43,837 bases of DNA, taken from contig NZ_ACIS01000006.1 of assembly GCF_000174355.1 (NCBI RefSeq), positions 196,568 through 240,404 on the forward strand. Reading direction: 5' to 3'. Of this stretch, positions 35,728-43,837 are shown piece by piece. Origin of the DNA: Pseudogulbenkiania ferrooxidans 2002 (GTDB lineage: Bacteria > Pseudomonadota > Gammaproteobacteria > Burkholderiales > Chromobacteriaceae). Numbering within the stretch: the first letter of the stretch is position 1; every line of letters starts with the position of its first letter. The position numbers and the translations under genes were made by a program. Below the pieces are notes generated by a model, which worked only from the letters and a program-made list of their open reading frames with translations, did no database searches and had not been told where the DNA came from.

Positions 35728-37209
35728 ATGAGTCGCGAGATTTTGTTGCTGGTTGATGCCCTGGCGAGCGAGAAGAGCGTCAGCAAGGACGTGGTTTTTA
35801 CGGCGCTGGAATTGGCGCTGGCGTCTGCTACTAAAAAGAAATTCAATCAGGATGACGTCGATATCCGTGTCGAGATCGATCGTCATACCGGGCAGTACCA
35901 TACTTTCCGTCGCTGGACCGTGGTCGAAGACGACATGCTCGAATTCGACGACAAGGAAATCGAGCTGGCTGACGCTCGCGAACGTGATCCGTCCATCGAG
36001 GTCGGCGCCGTCATCGAGGAACCGATGGAGGCTGTCGAATTCGGCCGTATCGGTGCCCAGGCCGCCAAGCAGGTGATCTTGCAGAAGATTCGCGACGCCG
36101 AGCGCGAGCAACTCCTGAGTGAGTTCCTGCAGCGCCGCGAACATCTGGTCAGCGGTACCGTCAAGCGTATCGAGCGCGGCAATGCCATCATCGAGTGCGG
36201 CAAGCTGGAGGCCGTGCTGCCGCGCGAGCAGATGATTCCGAAGGAAAACCTGCGCGTGGGCGACCGCGTCAAGGCCTACCTGATGCGCATCGACCGCCTC
36301 GGTCGCGGCCCGCAGCTGGTGCTGTCGCGTACTTCCCGCGAGTTCCTGATCAAGCTGTTCGAGCTGGAAGTGCCGGAAATCGAAGAGGGCCTTCTGGAGA
36401 TCAAGGAAGCCGCCCGCGACCCGGGCCTGCGCGCCAAGATCGCTGTCAAGGCCAACGATCCGCGTATCGATCCGCAGGGTACCTGCATCGGCATGCGCGG
36501 TTCGCGTGTGCAGTCGGTGACCCAGGAGCTGGCCGGCGAGCGCGTCGACATCGTGCTGTGGGCACCGGAACCGGCGCAGTTCGTGATCAACGCGCTGTCC
36601 CCGGCCGAAGTCAACCGCATCATGATCGATGAGGATAACCACGCCATGGACGTGGTGGTGGAAGAAGACCAGCTGGCGCTGGCGATCGGCCGCAGCGGCC
36701 AGAACGTCCGCCTGGCAGCAGAGCTGACCGGCTGGTACCTCAACATCATGACGGTGACCGAGGCCGAAGAAAAACATCAGGAAGAAGACGCCGCGTTGCG
36801 TGAAACCTTCATGAAGCACCTCGGTGTGGATGAAGCGACTGCCATGACGCTGGTGCAAGAGGGGTTCGCCACCCTCGAAGAAGTGGCGTATGTGCCAATC
36901 GCCGAAATGCTCGAGATCGAAGGCTTTGAAGAGGAGCAAGTCAACGAACTGCGCAGCCGCGCTCGTGACGCTCTCTTGACGCTGGCCATCGCCTCCGAGG
37001 AAAAGGTGGAAAGCGTATCCGACGATCTGAAGGGCATCGAAGGCCTGGAAGATGCCGACCTGGTGCGTAAGTTGGCTGAAAATGGCGTGACCACCCGCGA
37101 CGAACTCGCCGACCTTGCCGTGGATGATCTCGTTGACATGACCGGTATGGAGGCTGAAGCCGCACGTGCAATCATCATGAAGGCGCGCGAACACTGGTTT
37201 GCCCAGTAA
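35728..37209 (+). CDS. nusA: Transcription termination/antitermination factor NusA
   Basis: A 493-aa NusA. N-terminal RNA-polymerase-binding domain (about 1-125, [38 protein letters not shown]), S1 domain (about 135-200), KH1 and KH2 (about 205-345, ending [21 protein letters not shown]), then two acidic repeats ([26 protein letters not shown] and [26 protein letters not shown]). The acidic repeats are typical of proteobacterial NusA. GGAGG lies 5 bases before the ATG. Confidence 0.98.
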   Translation: MSREILLLVDALASEKSVSKDVVFTALELALASATKKKFNQDDVDIRVEIDRHTGQYHTFRRWTVVEDDMLEFDDKEIELADARERDPSIEVGAVIEEPMEAVEFGRIGAQAAKQVILQKIRDAEREQLLSEFLQRREHLVSGTVKRIERGNAIIECGKLEAVLPREQMIPKENLRVGDRVKAYLMRIDRLGRGPQLVLSRTSREFLIKLFELEVPEIEEGLLEIKEAARDPGLRAKIAVKANDPRIDPQGTCIGMRGSRVQSVTQELAGERVDIVLWAPEPAQFVINALSPAEVNRIMIDEDNHAMDVVVEEDQLALAIGRSGQNVRLAAELTGWYLNIMTVTEAEEKHQEEDAALRETFMKHLGVDEATAMTLVQEGFATLEEVAYVPIAEMLEIEGFEEEQVNELRSRARDALLTLAIASEEKVESVSDDLKGIEGLEDADLVRKLAENGVTTRDELADLAVDDLVDMTGMEAEAARAIIMKAREHWFAQ

Positions 37210-37246
37210 GGCTTCGGGAAGTTATTGACGGAATTTGGGAAGACGC

Positions 37247-40108
37247 ATGGTATTGACGAATGTAAAACAGTTTGCCAGTGAGCTTGGCTTGACACCGGAT
37301 CGCCTGCTGGAACAGCTGCGTGCCGCCGGTGTCGGCAAAGGCTCGCTGGATGACACCCTCTCAGAACGGGACAAATCCCAGCTCCTGGACTACCTGAAGC
37401 GTTCGCATGGTGCCCGTAACGAGACCCCGATCACGGTGACCCGCAAGCAGACCAGCGAGGTTCGTACGGCGGACGGTTCGACGGTAAGAGTGGAAACCCG
37501 CAAGAAGCGTGTGGTGCAGCGTCCGCTGGAGGCACCGGTTGCGGCTGTCGCCGCCGTTGCCAAGCCAGAGGCTGCTCCGGTCGTCGCCGCTCCGGTTGAG
37601 CCGGCTAAGGCCGAAGTCAAGGCCGAGCCCGTGGTGGCGAAGGTCGACATCAAGGAAGAACAGAAGCCCGAAGCGCCGAAGCCGGCGGCGGTTGAGACCA
37701 AGGTAGAGCCGAAGGTCGAAGCCAAGCCGCAAGAGCCGGCTGCTCCGGAAGTCAAGGCAGCCCCGGTGCGCCCGGCTCCGCTGTCCATTCTGTCTCCGGA
37801 AGAAATCGCCGCACGCGAAGCGGAAGAAAAACGCCAGCTGGCGTTCCGCGCTCGTCAGGAAGCCCTGATGCGCGAAAAGATCGAGCGCGAAGAGCGCCGT
37901 CAGGCCGCCAAGCTGGCGGCGGAAAATCCGCCTCCGCCTCCGGCGCCGAAGCCGGTCGAGGCCAAACCGGCCGAAGCACGCCCGGCTGCCGGGCGCTCCG
38001 TCGATGGCCGTCCGCAGGATGCACGCGGTCCGCGCAGCGGACAGCCGGGTGCCGGTCAGCGTCCTGGCTCGGCCGGGGTGCGTCCGGCCGCGGGGGGGCA
38101 GCGTCCGGCTCCGGCCGGTGGCCGTCCTGCTCCGGCTGGGGCCGGTGCCGCGGCGCCTGCCGCGCCGGCACCGGGTTCTGCTGCACCGAAGAAGGGCAAG
38201 AAGGGCGGCTCCGAGCGCAGCTGGGACGACGGCAAGAAAGGCCGTGGCCTGCGCGTCAAGGGTGGCGATGCCGGCGGCGACTGGAAGAGCAAGCGCGGCG
38301 GCAAGTCGCGCGGCAACAGTCAGCACGCTTTCACCGCACCGACCGAGCCGATCGTGCACGAAGTGCTGGTGCCTGAAACCATTACCGTGGCCGACCTGGC
38401 GCACCGCATGGCGGTCAAGGCCGTTGAAGTCATCAAGACCCTGATGAAGATGGGCATGATGGTGACCATCAACCAGGTGCTGGATCAGGAAACCGCGCTG
38501 ATCGTGGTTGGCGAGATGGGCCACATCGGCAAGGCGGCACAGATGGACGATCCGGATGCTTTCCTCGAGAACGTCGAGGGCGGCGCCGAGGTGGAGCGTC
38601 TGCCGCGTCCGCCGGTGGTGACCGTAATGGGTCACGTCGACCACGGCAAGACCTCGCTGCTGGACTACATCCGCCGTGCCAAGGTCGCCGCGGGCGAAGC
38701 CGGCGGCATTACCCAGCACATCGGTGCCTACCATGTGGAAACCCCGCGCGGCGTGGTGACCTTCCTCGACACCCCGGGTCACGAGGCGTTTACCGCCATG
38801 CGTGCCCGTGGTGCCAAGGCTACCGATATCGTGATCCTGGTGGTGGCTGCCGATGACGGCGTGATGCCGCAGACCATCGAAGCCATTCACCACGCCAAGG
38901 CCGCTGGTGTGCCGATCGTGGTGGCGGTGAACAAGATCGACAAGCAGGGCGCCAACCCCGAGCGTATCCGCCAGGAACTGGTGGCGCAGGAAGTTGTGCC
39001 GGAAGACTGGGGTGGTGACGCGATGTTCGTCGAGGTTTCCGCCAAGACCGGTCAGGGCATCGACAACCTGCTGGAAGGCGTGCTGCTGCAAGCCGAGGTG
39101 CTGGAACTGACCGCTCCGGTCGAGTCGCCGGCCAAGGGCGTGATCGTCGAAGCCCGCCTCGACAAGGGTCGTGGTCCGGTGGCGACGCTGCTGGTGCAGT
39201 CCGGCACCCTGAAGAAGGGTGACGTGGTACTGGCCGGCACCGCTTTCGGTCGCGTACGCGCCATGATCGATGAAAACGGCAAGGCGATCGATGAAGCCGG
39301 TCCGTCCATTCCGGTGGAAATTCTCGGCTTGTCCGACGTGCCGGCCGCAGGCGAAGACGCCATGGTGCTGATCGACGAGAAGAAGGCGCGCGAAATCGCG
39401 CTGTTCCGTCAGGGCAAGTTCCGCGACGTGCGTCTGGCCAAGCAGCAGGCTGCCAAGCTGGAGAACATGTTTGCCCAGATGGCCGAAGGCGAGGTGCAGA
39501 ACCTCTCCATCATCATCAAGGCCGACGTGCAGGGTTCCTACGAAGCGCTGTCGCAGAGCCTGCAGAAGCTGTCCACCGACGAAGTGCGCGTCAATATCCT
39601 GCACTCCGGCGTGGGTGGCATCTCCGAATCCGACATCAACCTGGCGATCGCTTCCAAGGCCATCGTGATCGGCTTCAACACCCGTTCCGATGCTGCGGCC
39701 CGCAAGTTGGCCGAAAGCGAAGGTGTCGACATCCGTTACTACAGCATCATTTACGATGCCGTAGACGAGGTGAAGGCGGCTATGTCCGGCATGCTGTCGC
39801 CGGAGAAGAAGGAACAGATCACCGGTACCGTGGAAATCCGTCAGGTGATTTCGGTGTCCAAGGTCGGCAATATTGCCGGTTGTATGGTGACCGACGGCGT
39901 GGTGAAGCGCGGTTCCATGGTCCGTCTGATCCGCCACAACGTGGTGGTTCACACCGGCGAACTCGAATCGCTCAAGCGCTTCAAGGACGACGTGAAGGAA
40001 GTGAAGCAGGGCTACGAGTGTGGCCTGATGCTGAAGAACTTCAACGATATCCAGGAAGGAGACCAGCTGGAAGCGTTCGAAATCGTCGAAGTGGCGCGTA
40101 CCCTCTAA
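37247..40108 (+). CDS. infB: Translation initiation factor IF-2
   Basis: A 953-aa GTPase that delivers initiator tRNA to the ribosome. An IF2-N domain (1-55), a Pro/Ala/Lys/Glu-rich linker (about 75-355) and a second N-terminal domain (about 365-425) precede the G domain: GHVDHGKTS (about 462-470), [15 protein letters not shown] and NKIDK. Domains II-IV end in [32 protein letters not shown]. The start [15 protein letters not shown] is standard; a TTG 12 bases earlier is in frame. A terminator-like hairpin follows before rbfA. Confidence 0.98.
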   Translation: MVLTNVKQFASELGLTPDRLLEQLRAAGVGKGSLDDTLSERDKSQLLDYLKRSHGARNETPITVTRKQTSEVRTADGSTVRVETRKKRVVQRPLEAPVAAVAAVAKPEAAPVVAAPVEPAKAEVKAEPVVAKVDIKEEQKPEAPKPAAVETKVEPKVEAKPQEPAAPEVKAAPVRPAPLSILSPEEIAAREAEEKRQLAFRARQEALMREKIEREERRQAAKLAAENPPPPPAPKPVEAKPAEARPAAGRSVDGRPQDARGPRSGQPGAGQRPGSAGVRPAAGGQRPAPAGGRPAPAGAGAAAPAAPAPGSAAPKKGKKGGSERSWDDGKKGRGLRVKGGDAGGDWKSKRGGKSRGNSQHAFTAPTEPIVHEVLVPETITVADLAHRMAVKAVEVIKTLMKMGMMVTINQVLDQETALIVVGEMGHIGKAAQMDDPDAFLENVEGGAEVERLPRPPVVTVMGHVDHGKTSLLDYIRRAKVAAGEAGGITQHIGAYHVETPRGVVTFLDTPGHEAFTAMRARGAKATDIVILVVAADDGVMPQTIEAIHHAKAAGVPIVVAVNKIDKQGANPERIRQELVAQEVVPEDWGGDAMFVEVSAKTGQGIDNLLEGVLLQAEVLELTAPVESPAKGVIVEARLDKGRGPVATLLVQSGTLKKGDVVLAGTAFGRVRAMIDENGKAIDEAGPSIPVEILGLSDVPAAGEDAMVLIDEKKAREIALFRQGKFRDVRLAKQQAAKLENMFAQMAEGEVQNLSIIIKADVQGSYEALSQSLQKLSTDEVRVNILHSGVGGISESDINLAIASKAIVIGFNTRSDAAARKLAESEGVDIRYYSIIYDAVDEVKAAMSGMLSPEKKEQITGTVEIRQVISVSKVGNIAGCMVTDGVVKRGSMVRLIRHNVVVHTGELESLKRFKDDVKEVKQGYECGLMLKNFNDIQEGDQLEAFEIVEVARTL

Positions 40109-40121
40109 GCGCGTTGTTCGG

Positions 40122-40162
40122 GCGAGCGTCCCTCCGGCTGCGGCCGGACGGCGCTCGCTTTT
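40122..40162 (+). terminator. Terminator-like hairpin inside the operon, between infB and rbfA
   Basis: GCGAGCG (40,122-40,128) pairs with CGCTCGC (40,152-40,158), enclosing TCCGGC-TGCG-GCCGGA (40,133-40,148). TTTTGTGTTTT follows. It could partly stop transcription, lowering rbfA-truB-rpsO-pnp output relative to infB. Confidence 0.65.
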
Positions 40163-40190
40163 GTGTTTTCAGTGAATCAGGATCAACACC

Positions 40191-40589
40191 ATGGCCAGAG
40201 CCAAAAAAGGTTTTTCCCGTGCGGATCGTATCTCCGAGCAGATCCAGCGCGAATTGGCTGAACTCTTGCGCAAGGGTCTGAAGGACCCGCGCGCCGGCTG
40301 GATTACCATTACCTCGGTAGAGGTGACGCGCGATTACTCGCACGCCAAGATCTACTACACCGTGATGGACGACAAGACTCGCGAGGTAACGCAGGAGGCG
40401 CTGGAGCACGCCGCCGGTTACCTGCGCAGCGAGCTGGGCCGCGCCCTGCAGATCTTCACCACGCCGCAGCTGCATTTCGTCTACGACGAGTCGATCGAGC
40501 GCGGTATGCACATGACGCGCCTGATCAACCAGGTATCCGAAGAGTACGCCGAGCCCAAGACCGAGCCGGAAGAGGGCAACGAGGCATGA
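40191..40589 (+). CDS. rbfA: 30S ribosome-binding factor RbfA
   Basis: A 132-aa cold-shock factor for 16S rRNA 5' end maturation. KH-like domain with RISEQIQRELAELLRKGLKDPRAGWITITSVEVTRDYSHAKIYYTV and the ending LHFVYDESIERGMHMTRLINQV. The last codons overlap the truB start by ATGA. Confidence 0.96.
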   Translation: MARAKKGFSRADRISEQIQRELAELLRKGLKDPRAGWITITSVEVTRDYSHAKIYYTVMDDKTREVTQEALEHAAGYLRSELGRALQIFTTPQLHFVYDESIERGMHMTRLINQVSEEYAEPKTEPEEGNEA

Positions 40590-41509
40590 CGCAGATGCGG
40601 CGCAAGAAGCGCGCCGTGAGTGGTGTGCTATTGCTGGACAAGCCTTACAACGTGACCAGTAATTCAGCCCTGCTCAAGGCGCGCTGGCTGTTCACGGCGG
40701 CCAAGGCGGGGCATACCGGTGTGCTTGACCCGCTGGCGACCGGCCTGTTGCCGGTATGCCTGGGCGAGGCCACCAAGTTCTCGTCCTACCTGCTCGATGC
40801 CGACAAGGGCTATCGTGCGACGATCTGCTTCGGCAAGGTGACCACCACCGGCGACCTCGAGGGCGAGGTGTTGCGCGAGCGCCCGGTGACCTTCGACGAG
40901 ACCGCGCTGCGACGGGTGTTGGCGCAGTTTGTCGGGCCGATCAGCCAGGTGCCGCCGATGTACTCGGCGCTCAAGTTCCAGGGCAAGCCTCTGTACGAAT
41001 ACGCCCGCGCCGGGGTCGACATCGAACGTCAGGCGCGTGATGTCGTCATCCATGGCCTGGAGCTGGTTTCGTTCGACGGCGGCGAGGCCGTGGTCGACGT
41101 GCTGTGCAGCAAGGGCACCTACGTGCGTACCTTGGCCGAAGACATCGGCGAGGCGCTCGATTGCGGCGCTTTCCTCACCGGCTTGCGCCGTACCACCACC
41201 GGTGGTTTCACGCTGGAACAGTCGATCACCCTGGAGGCCCTGGAGGCTGTGCCGGAGGCCGAGCGTGACGCTCTGTTACTGCCGATGGACGTGCTGGTGG
41301 CGCATCTGCCTGAGATCGTCCTGGCACCGGAACAGGCCGGTCGTTTTCGCCAGGGGCAGGCGGTGCGCATCGCGGAAAAATGTGAGACAATGCTGCGCTT
41401 CCGGGTTTACCTTACCGAAACGCGGGAATTTGTCGGGCTGGGGGAGGTCAGGGAACCGGGTGTTCTTTCCCCCCTCCGGCTCGTGGCTGCCTCGGCAGCC
41501 GAAGTGTGA
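40586..41509 (+). CDS. truB: tRNA pseudouridine(55) synthase TruB
   Basis: A 307-aa enzyme that makes pseudouridine 55 in the T loop of tRNA. LLLDKPYNVTSN and the catalytic AGHTGVLDPLATGLLPVCLGEATKF (Asp48) are present, with Tyr-containing GYRATICFGKVTTTGDLEG and the C-terminal PUA-like part. Coupled to rbfA by ATGA. Confidence 0.97.
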   Translation: MTQMRRKKRAVSGVLLLDKPYNVTSNSALLKARWLFTAAKAGHTGVLDPLATGLLPVCLGEATKFSSYLLDADKGYRATICFGKVTTTGDLEGEVLRERPVTFDETALRRVLAQFVGPISQVPPMYSALKFQGKPLYEYARAGVDIERQARDVVIHGLELVSFDGGEAVVDVLCSKGTYVRTLAEDIGEALDCGAFLTGLRRTTTGGFTLEQSITLEALEAVPEAERDALLLPMDVLVAHLPEIVLAPEQAGRFRQGQAVRIAEKCETMLRFRVYLTETREFVGLGEVREPGVLSPLRLVAASAAEV

Positions 41510-41582
41510 AGTGTGGATGGGTCTCGGCTCGCTGCACTTGTCGGGCTTGATTGCCCTTACCTGAATTGTGGAGTACATCAAA

Positions 41583-41852
41583 ATGGCTATGACCGCCGCT
41601 CAAAAAGCAGAAATCGTTAAAAACTTCCAGCAGAAGGAAGGCGATACCGGTTCGTCGGAAGTGCAAGTTGCCCTGCTGACCGCCCGTATCAACGATCTGA
41701 CCCCGCACTTCAAGGCCAACACCAAGGATCATCACAGCCGTCGCGGCCTGCTGAAACTGGTGAGCCGTCGTCGCCGTCTGCTTGACTACCTCAAGCGCAC
41801 CGATGCCGACAGCTACCGTGCCCTGATCACCCGCCTGGGTCTGCGCAAGTAA
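41583..41852 (+). CDS. rpsO: 30S ribosomal protein S15
   Basis: An 89-aa S15 that binds 16S rRNA early in 30S assembly. [55 protein letters not shown] is the full S15 signature. GGAG lies 9 bases before the ATG. It precedes pnp across a strong terminator, as in E. coli. Confidence 0.99.
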   Translation: MAMTAAQKAEIVKNFQQKEGDTGSSEVQVALLTARINDLTPHFKANTKDHHSRRGLLKLVSRRRRLLDYLKRTDADSYRALITRLGLRK

Positions 41853-41864
41853 TCGGTTCAGGTT

Positions 41865-41897
41865 CGAAAAAGTCGCAGCCAGTCTGCGACTTTTTCG
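41865..41897 (+). terminator. rpsO terminator
   Basis: A 14-base stem CGAAAAAGTCGCAG (41,865-41,878) / CTGCGACTTTTTCG (41,884-41,897), loop CCAGT, with the T run inside the right arm. It lies 13 bases past rpsO; pnp beyond it needs read-through or its own promoter. Confidence 0.88.
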
Positions 41898-41925
41898 TTT
41901 CCCGGCCCACTAACTGAATGACACG

Positions 41926-41987
41926 ACGGGAGGAGCCTCTAGACATGCCGGTTGCCGCAGCCAGCCGGTATTTCTAGGGGTTCCCGT
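41926..41987 (+). promoter_or_regulatory. pnp leader long imperfect hairpin
   Basis: ACGGGA...CCTCTAGACATGCCGG on the left pairs imperfectly with CCGGTATTTCTAGG...TCCCGT on the right around a loop near 41,951-41,965. In E. coli, RNase III cuts a leader hairpin of pnp and PNPase then represses its own message; the same place and form here suggest the same control. Confidence 0.5.
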
Positions 41988-42030
41988 TGTGAGTCCACTT
42001 GCCTCAAACCAATAGCAAAAGGGATGCCCT

Positions 42031-43837
42031 GTGTTCAACAAGATTAGCAAAACCTTCCAGTACGGCCGCCACACCGTGACCCTGGAAACCGGCGAAGTGG
42101 CCCGTCAGGCCTCCGGCGCCGTTCTCGTCACCATGGAAGACACCGTGGTACTGGTGTCCGTGGTCGGCTCGCAAAACGTCAAGCCGGGCCAGGATTTCTT
42201 CCCGCTGACCGTCGACTATCTCGAGCGCACCTACGCCGCCGGCAAGATTCCGGGCGGCTTCTTCAAGCGCGAGGGCAAGCAGTCCGAGAAGGAAATCCTG
42301 ACCAGCCGCCTGATCGACCGTCCGATCCGCCCGCTGTTCCCGGAAGGCTTCTACCACGATGTGCAGATCGTCGCCACGGTGATGTCGCTGAACCCGGAAA
42401 TCGACTCCGACATCCCTGCGATGATCGGCGCTTCCGCTGCGCTGGCGATCTCCGGTCTGCCGTTCAACGGCCCGATCGGCGCCGCCCGCGTCGGCTACGC
42501 CAACGGTGACTACATCCTCAACCCGACCAAGACCGAACTGGAAACCTCCCAGCTCGACCTGGTTGTTGCCGGTACCCATCGTGCCGTGCTGATGGTCGAA
42601 TCCGAAGCCAAGGAGCTGCCGGAAGCCGTGATGCTGGGCGCCGTGGTGTTCGGCCACGACCAGCTGCAGGCCGCGATCAAGGCCATCAACGAGCTGGCCG
42701 ACGAAGTCAACCCGGTAATGTGGGACTGGTCCGCGCCGGCCCAGAACGACGAGCTGATCGCCAAGGTGCGTGAAGTGTCGGGCGAGAAAATCGCCAACGC
42801 CTTCCGTATCCGCCAGAAGCAGGCGCGTACGCAGGTGCTGGCTGAAGCCTGGGCCGACGTCAAGGCCGCGCTGATCAATGAAGAAACCGATACTCTGACC
42901 GCCAACGAGATCAAAGGCATCTTCAAGAGCCTGGAGGCCGAGATCGTGCGCGGCCAGATCCTGGCCGGCGAGCCGCGCATCGACGGCCGCGACACGCGCA
43001 CCGTGCGCCCGATCGCCATCCGCACCGGCGTGCTGCCGCGTACCCACGGTTCAGCGTTGTTCACTCGTGGGGAAACCCAGGCCATGGTGGTAACCACGCT
43101 GGGCACCCAGCGCGACGAGCAGATCATCGACGCGCTGGCCGGCGAGTACACCGACCGCTTCATGCTGCACTACAACTTCCCGCCGTACTCGACCGGCGAA
43201 GCTGGCCGCATGGGCCCGCCGAAGCGTCGCGAAATCGGCCATGGCCGTCTGGCCAAGCGTGCCCTGGCGCAGGTGCTGCCGTCCGCCGATGAGTTCGGTT
43301 ACTCGATGCGCGTGGTGTCGGAAATCACCGAGTCCAACGGCTCCTCGTCGATGGCGTCGGTGTGCGGTGGCTGCTTGGCGCTGTTGAACGCCGGTGTACC
43401 GCTGAAGGCGCACGTGGCCGGTATCGCCATGGGCCTGATCCTGGAAGGCAACCGTTTCGCAGTGCTGACCGACATCCTGGGTGACGAAGATCACCTGGGC
43501 GACATGGACTTCAAGGTGGCCGGTACCGCCGAAGGCGTGACCGCGCTGCAGATGGATATCAAGATCCAGGGCATCACCAAGGAAATTATGCAGGTCGCAC
43601 TCGACCAGGCCAAGGAAGGCCGCCTGCACATCCTCGGCCTGATGAAGGAAGCCGTGGAAGGTCCGCAGCAGCTGTCCACCCACGCTCCGCGCCTGTTCGT
43701 GATGAAGATCAACCCGGACAAGATCCGTGAAGTGATCGGCAAGGGTGGCGAGACCATCCGCTCGATCACCAAGGATACCGGTACCGAGATCAACATCGAG
43801 GAAGATGGCACCATCACCATCGCTTCGGTGACCCAGG
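42031..43837 (+). CDS. pnp: Polynucleotide phosphorylase (3' end beyond window)
   Basis: The first 602 codons of a trimeric 3'-5' exoribonuclease that degrades RNA with phosphate. The start is GTG ([33 protein letters not shown] as encoded), with GGG 7-10 bases upstream; no in-frame ATG fits. First RNase PH domain (to about 210), helical domain, second RNase PH domain ([15 protein letters not shown] ... [33 protein letters not shown]), then the KH domain beginning [38 protein letters not shown]. The S1 domain lies past the right edge. Confidence 0.97.
   Translation, partial: MFNKISKTFQYGRHTVTLETGEVARQASGAVLVTMEDTVVLVSVVGSQNVKPGQDFFPLTVDYLERTYAAGKIPGGFFKREGKQSEKEILTSRLIDRPIRPLFPEGFYHDVQIVATVMSLNPEIDSDIPAMIGASAALAISGLPFNGPIGAARVGYANGDYILNPTKTELETSQLDLVVAGTHRAVLMVESEAKELPEAVMLGAVVFGHDQLQAAIKAINELADEVNPVMWDWSAPAQNDELIAKVREVSGEKIANAFRIRQKQARTQVLAEAWADVKAALINEETDTLTANEIKGIFKSLEAEIVRGQILAGEPRIDGRDTRTVRPIAIRTGVLPRTHGSALFTRGETQAMVVTTLGTQRDEQIIDALAGEYTDRFMLHYNFPPYSTGEAGRMGPPKRREIGHGRLAKRALAQVLPSADEFGYSMRVVSEITESNGSSSMASVCGGCLALLNAGVPLKAHVAGIAMGLILEGNRFAVLTDILGDEDHLGDMDFKVAGTAEGVTALQMDIKIQGITKEIMQVALDQAKEGRLHILGLMKEAVEGPQQLSTHAPRLFVMKINPDKIREVIGKGGETIRSITKDTGTEINIEEDGTITIASVTQ

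Noticed and set aside
37361-39952. An 863-codon minus-strand frame opposite infB
   Set aside because: Shadow of infB; rich in His and Leu from reverse reading of conserved codons.

Overview
The window joins two unlike regions. Positions 1 to about 16,500 are the late-gene half of a tailed, contractile-tail prophage, with almost every gene on the minus strand. Positions about 16,900 to 43,837 are ordinary housekeeping chromosome of a GC-rich betaproteobacterium. The blocks alaS / recX-recA / hrcA, dnaX-ybaB-recR, pilU, fadD and rimP-nusA-infB-rbfA-truB-rpsO-pnp, together with GC-rich codon use, suggest Neisseriales (Chromobacterium/Pseudogulbenkiania-like). The genus is inferred, and no rRNA or tRNA gene is present to confirm it.

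Prophage, in transcription order (right to left): a 151-aa unknown gene at the border; a zinc-cluster protein in the small-terminase position; large terminase (Mu gp28-like); a 78-aa unknown; portal (Mu gp29-like); Mu F-like head protein; an AT-rich OLD-type ATPase/TOPRIM nuclease that looks like inserted cargo; a long protease-scaffold-capsid fusion; two small head/connector proteins; a gp10-like tail-completion protein; a lysis cassette (zinc amidase with an EF-hand loop, holin, i-spanin with embedded o-spanin); a membrane coiled-coil protein; a putative tail terminator; DUF2635; tail sheath; tail tube. A minus-strand terminator follows, then about 185 bases of mixed 6/7-base tandem repeat at the window edge. 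No integrase, transposase, repressor or tail-fibre gene is visible, so the rest of the phage lies beyond the left edge. A motif with exactly seven G residues recurs three times at module borders of the prophage and is the least explained signal here.

Chromosome: crcB with a probable fluoride riboswitch; a LysR regulator divergent from an EamA permease with a T-N11-A operator between them; alaS, an SRPBCC protein, recX and recA on the minus strand; hrcA, broken by a one-base frameshift; mltB, dnaX, ybaB, recR on plus; marC on minus; dapE, yffB-like, pilU, fadD on minus; then the rimP-nusA-infB-rbfA-truB-rpsO-pnp transcription/translation operon on plus, with pnp running off the right edge. Regulatory structures stand out in this part: a rimP leader attenuator, a hairpin between infB and rbfA, a long pnp leader hairpin, a fadD palindrome, and a stem-loop sequence (AAGGTTGGCCGAAG) reused in two terminators and present as a half copy elsewhere.
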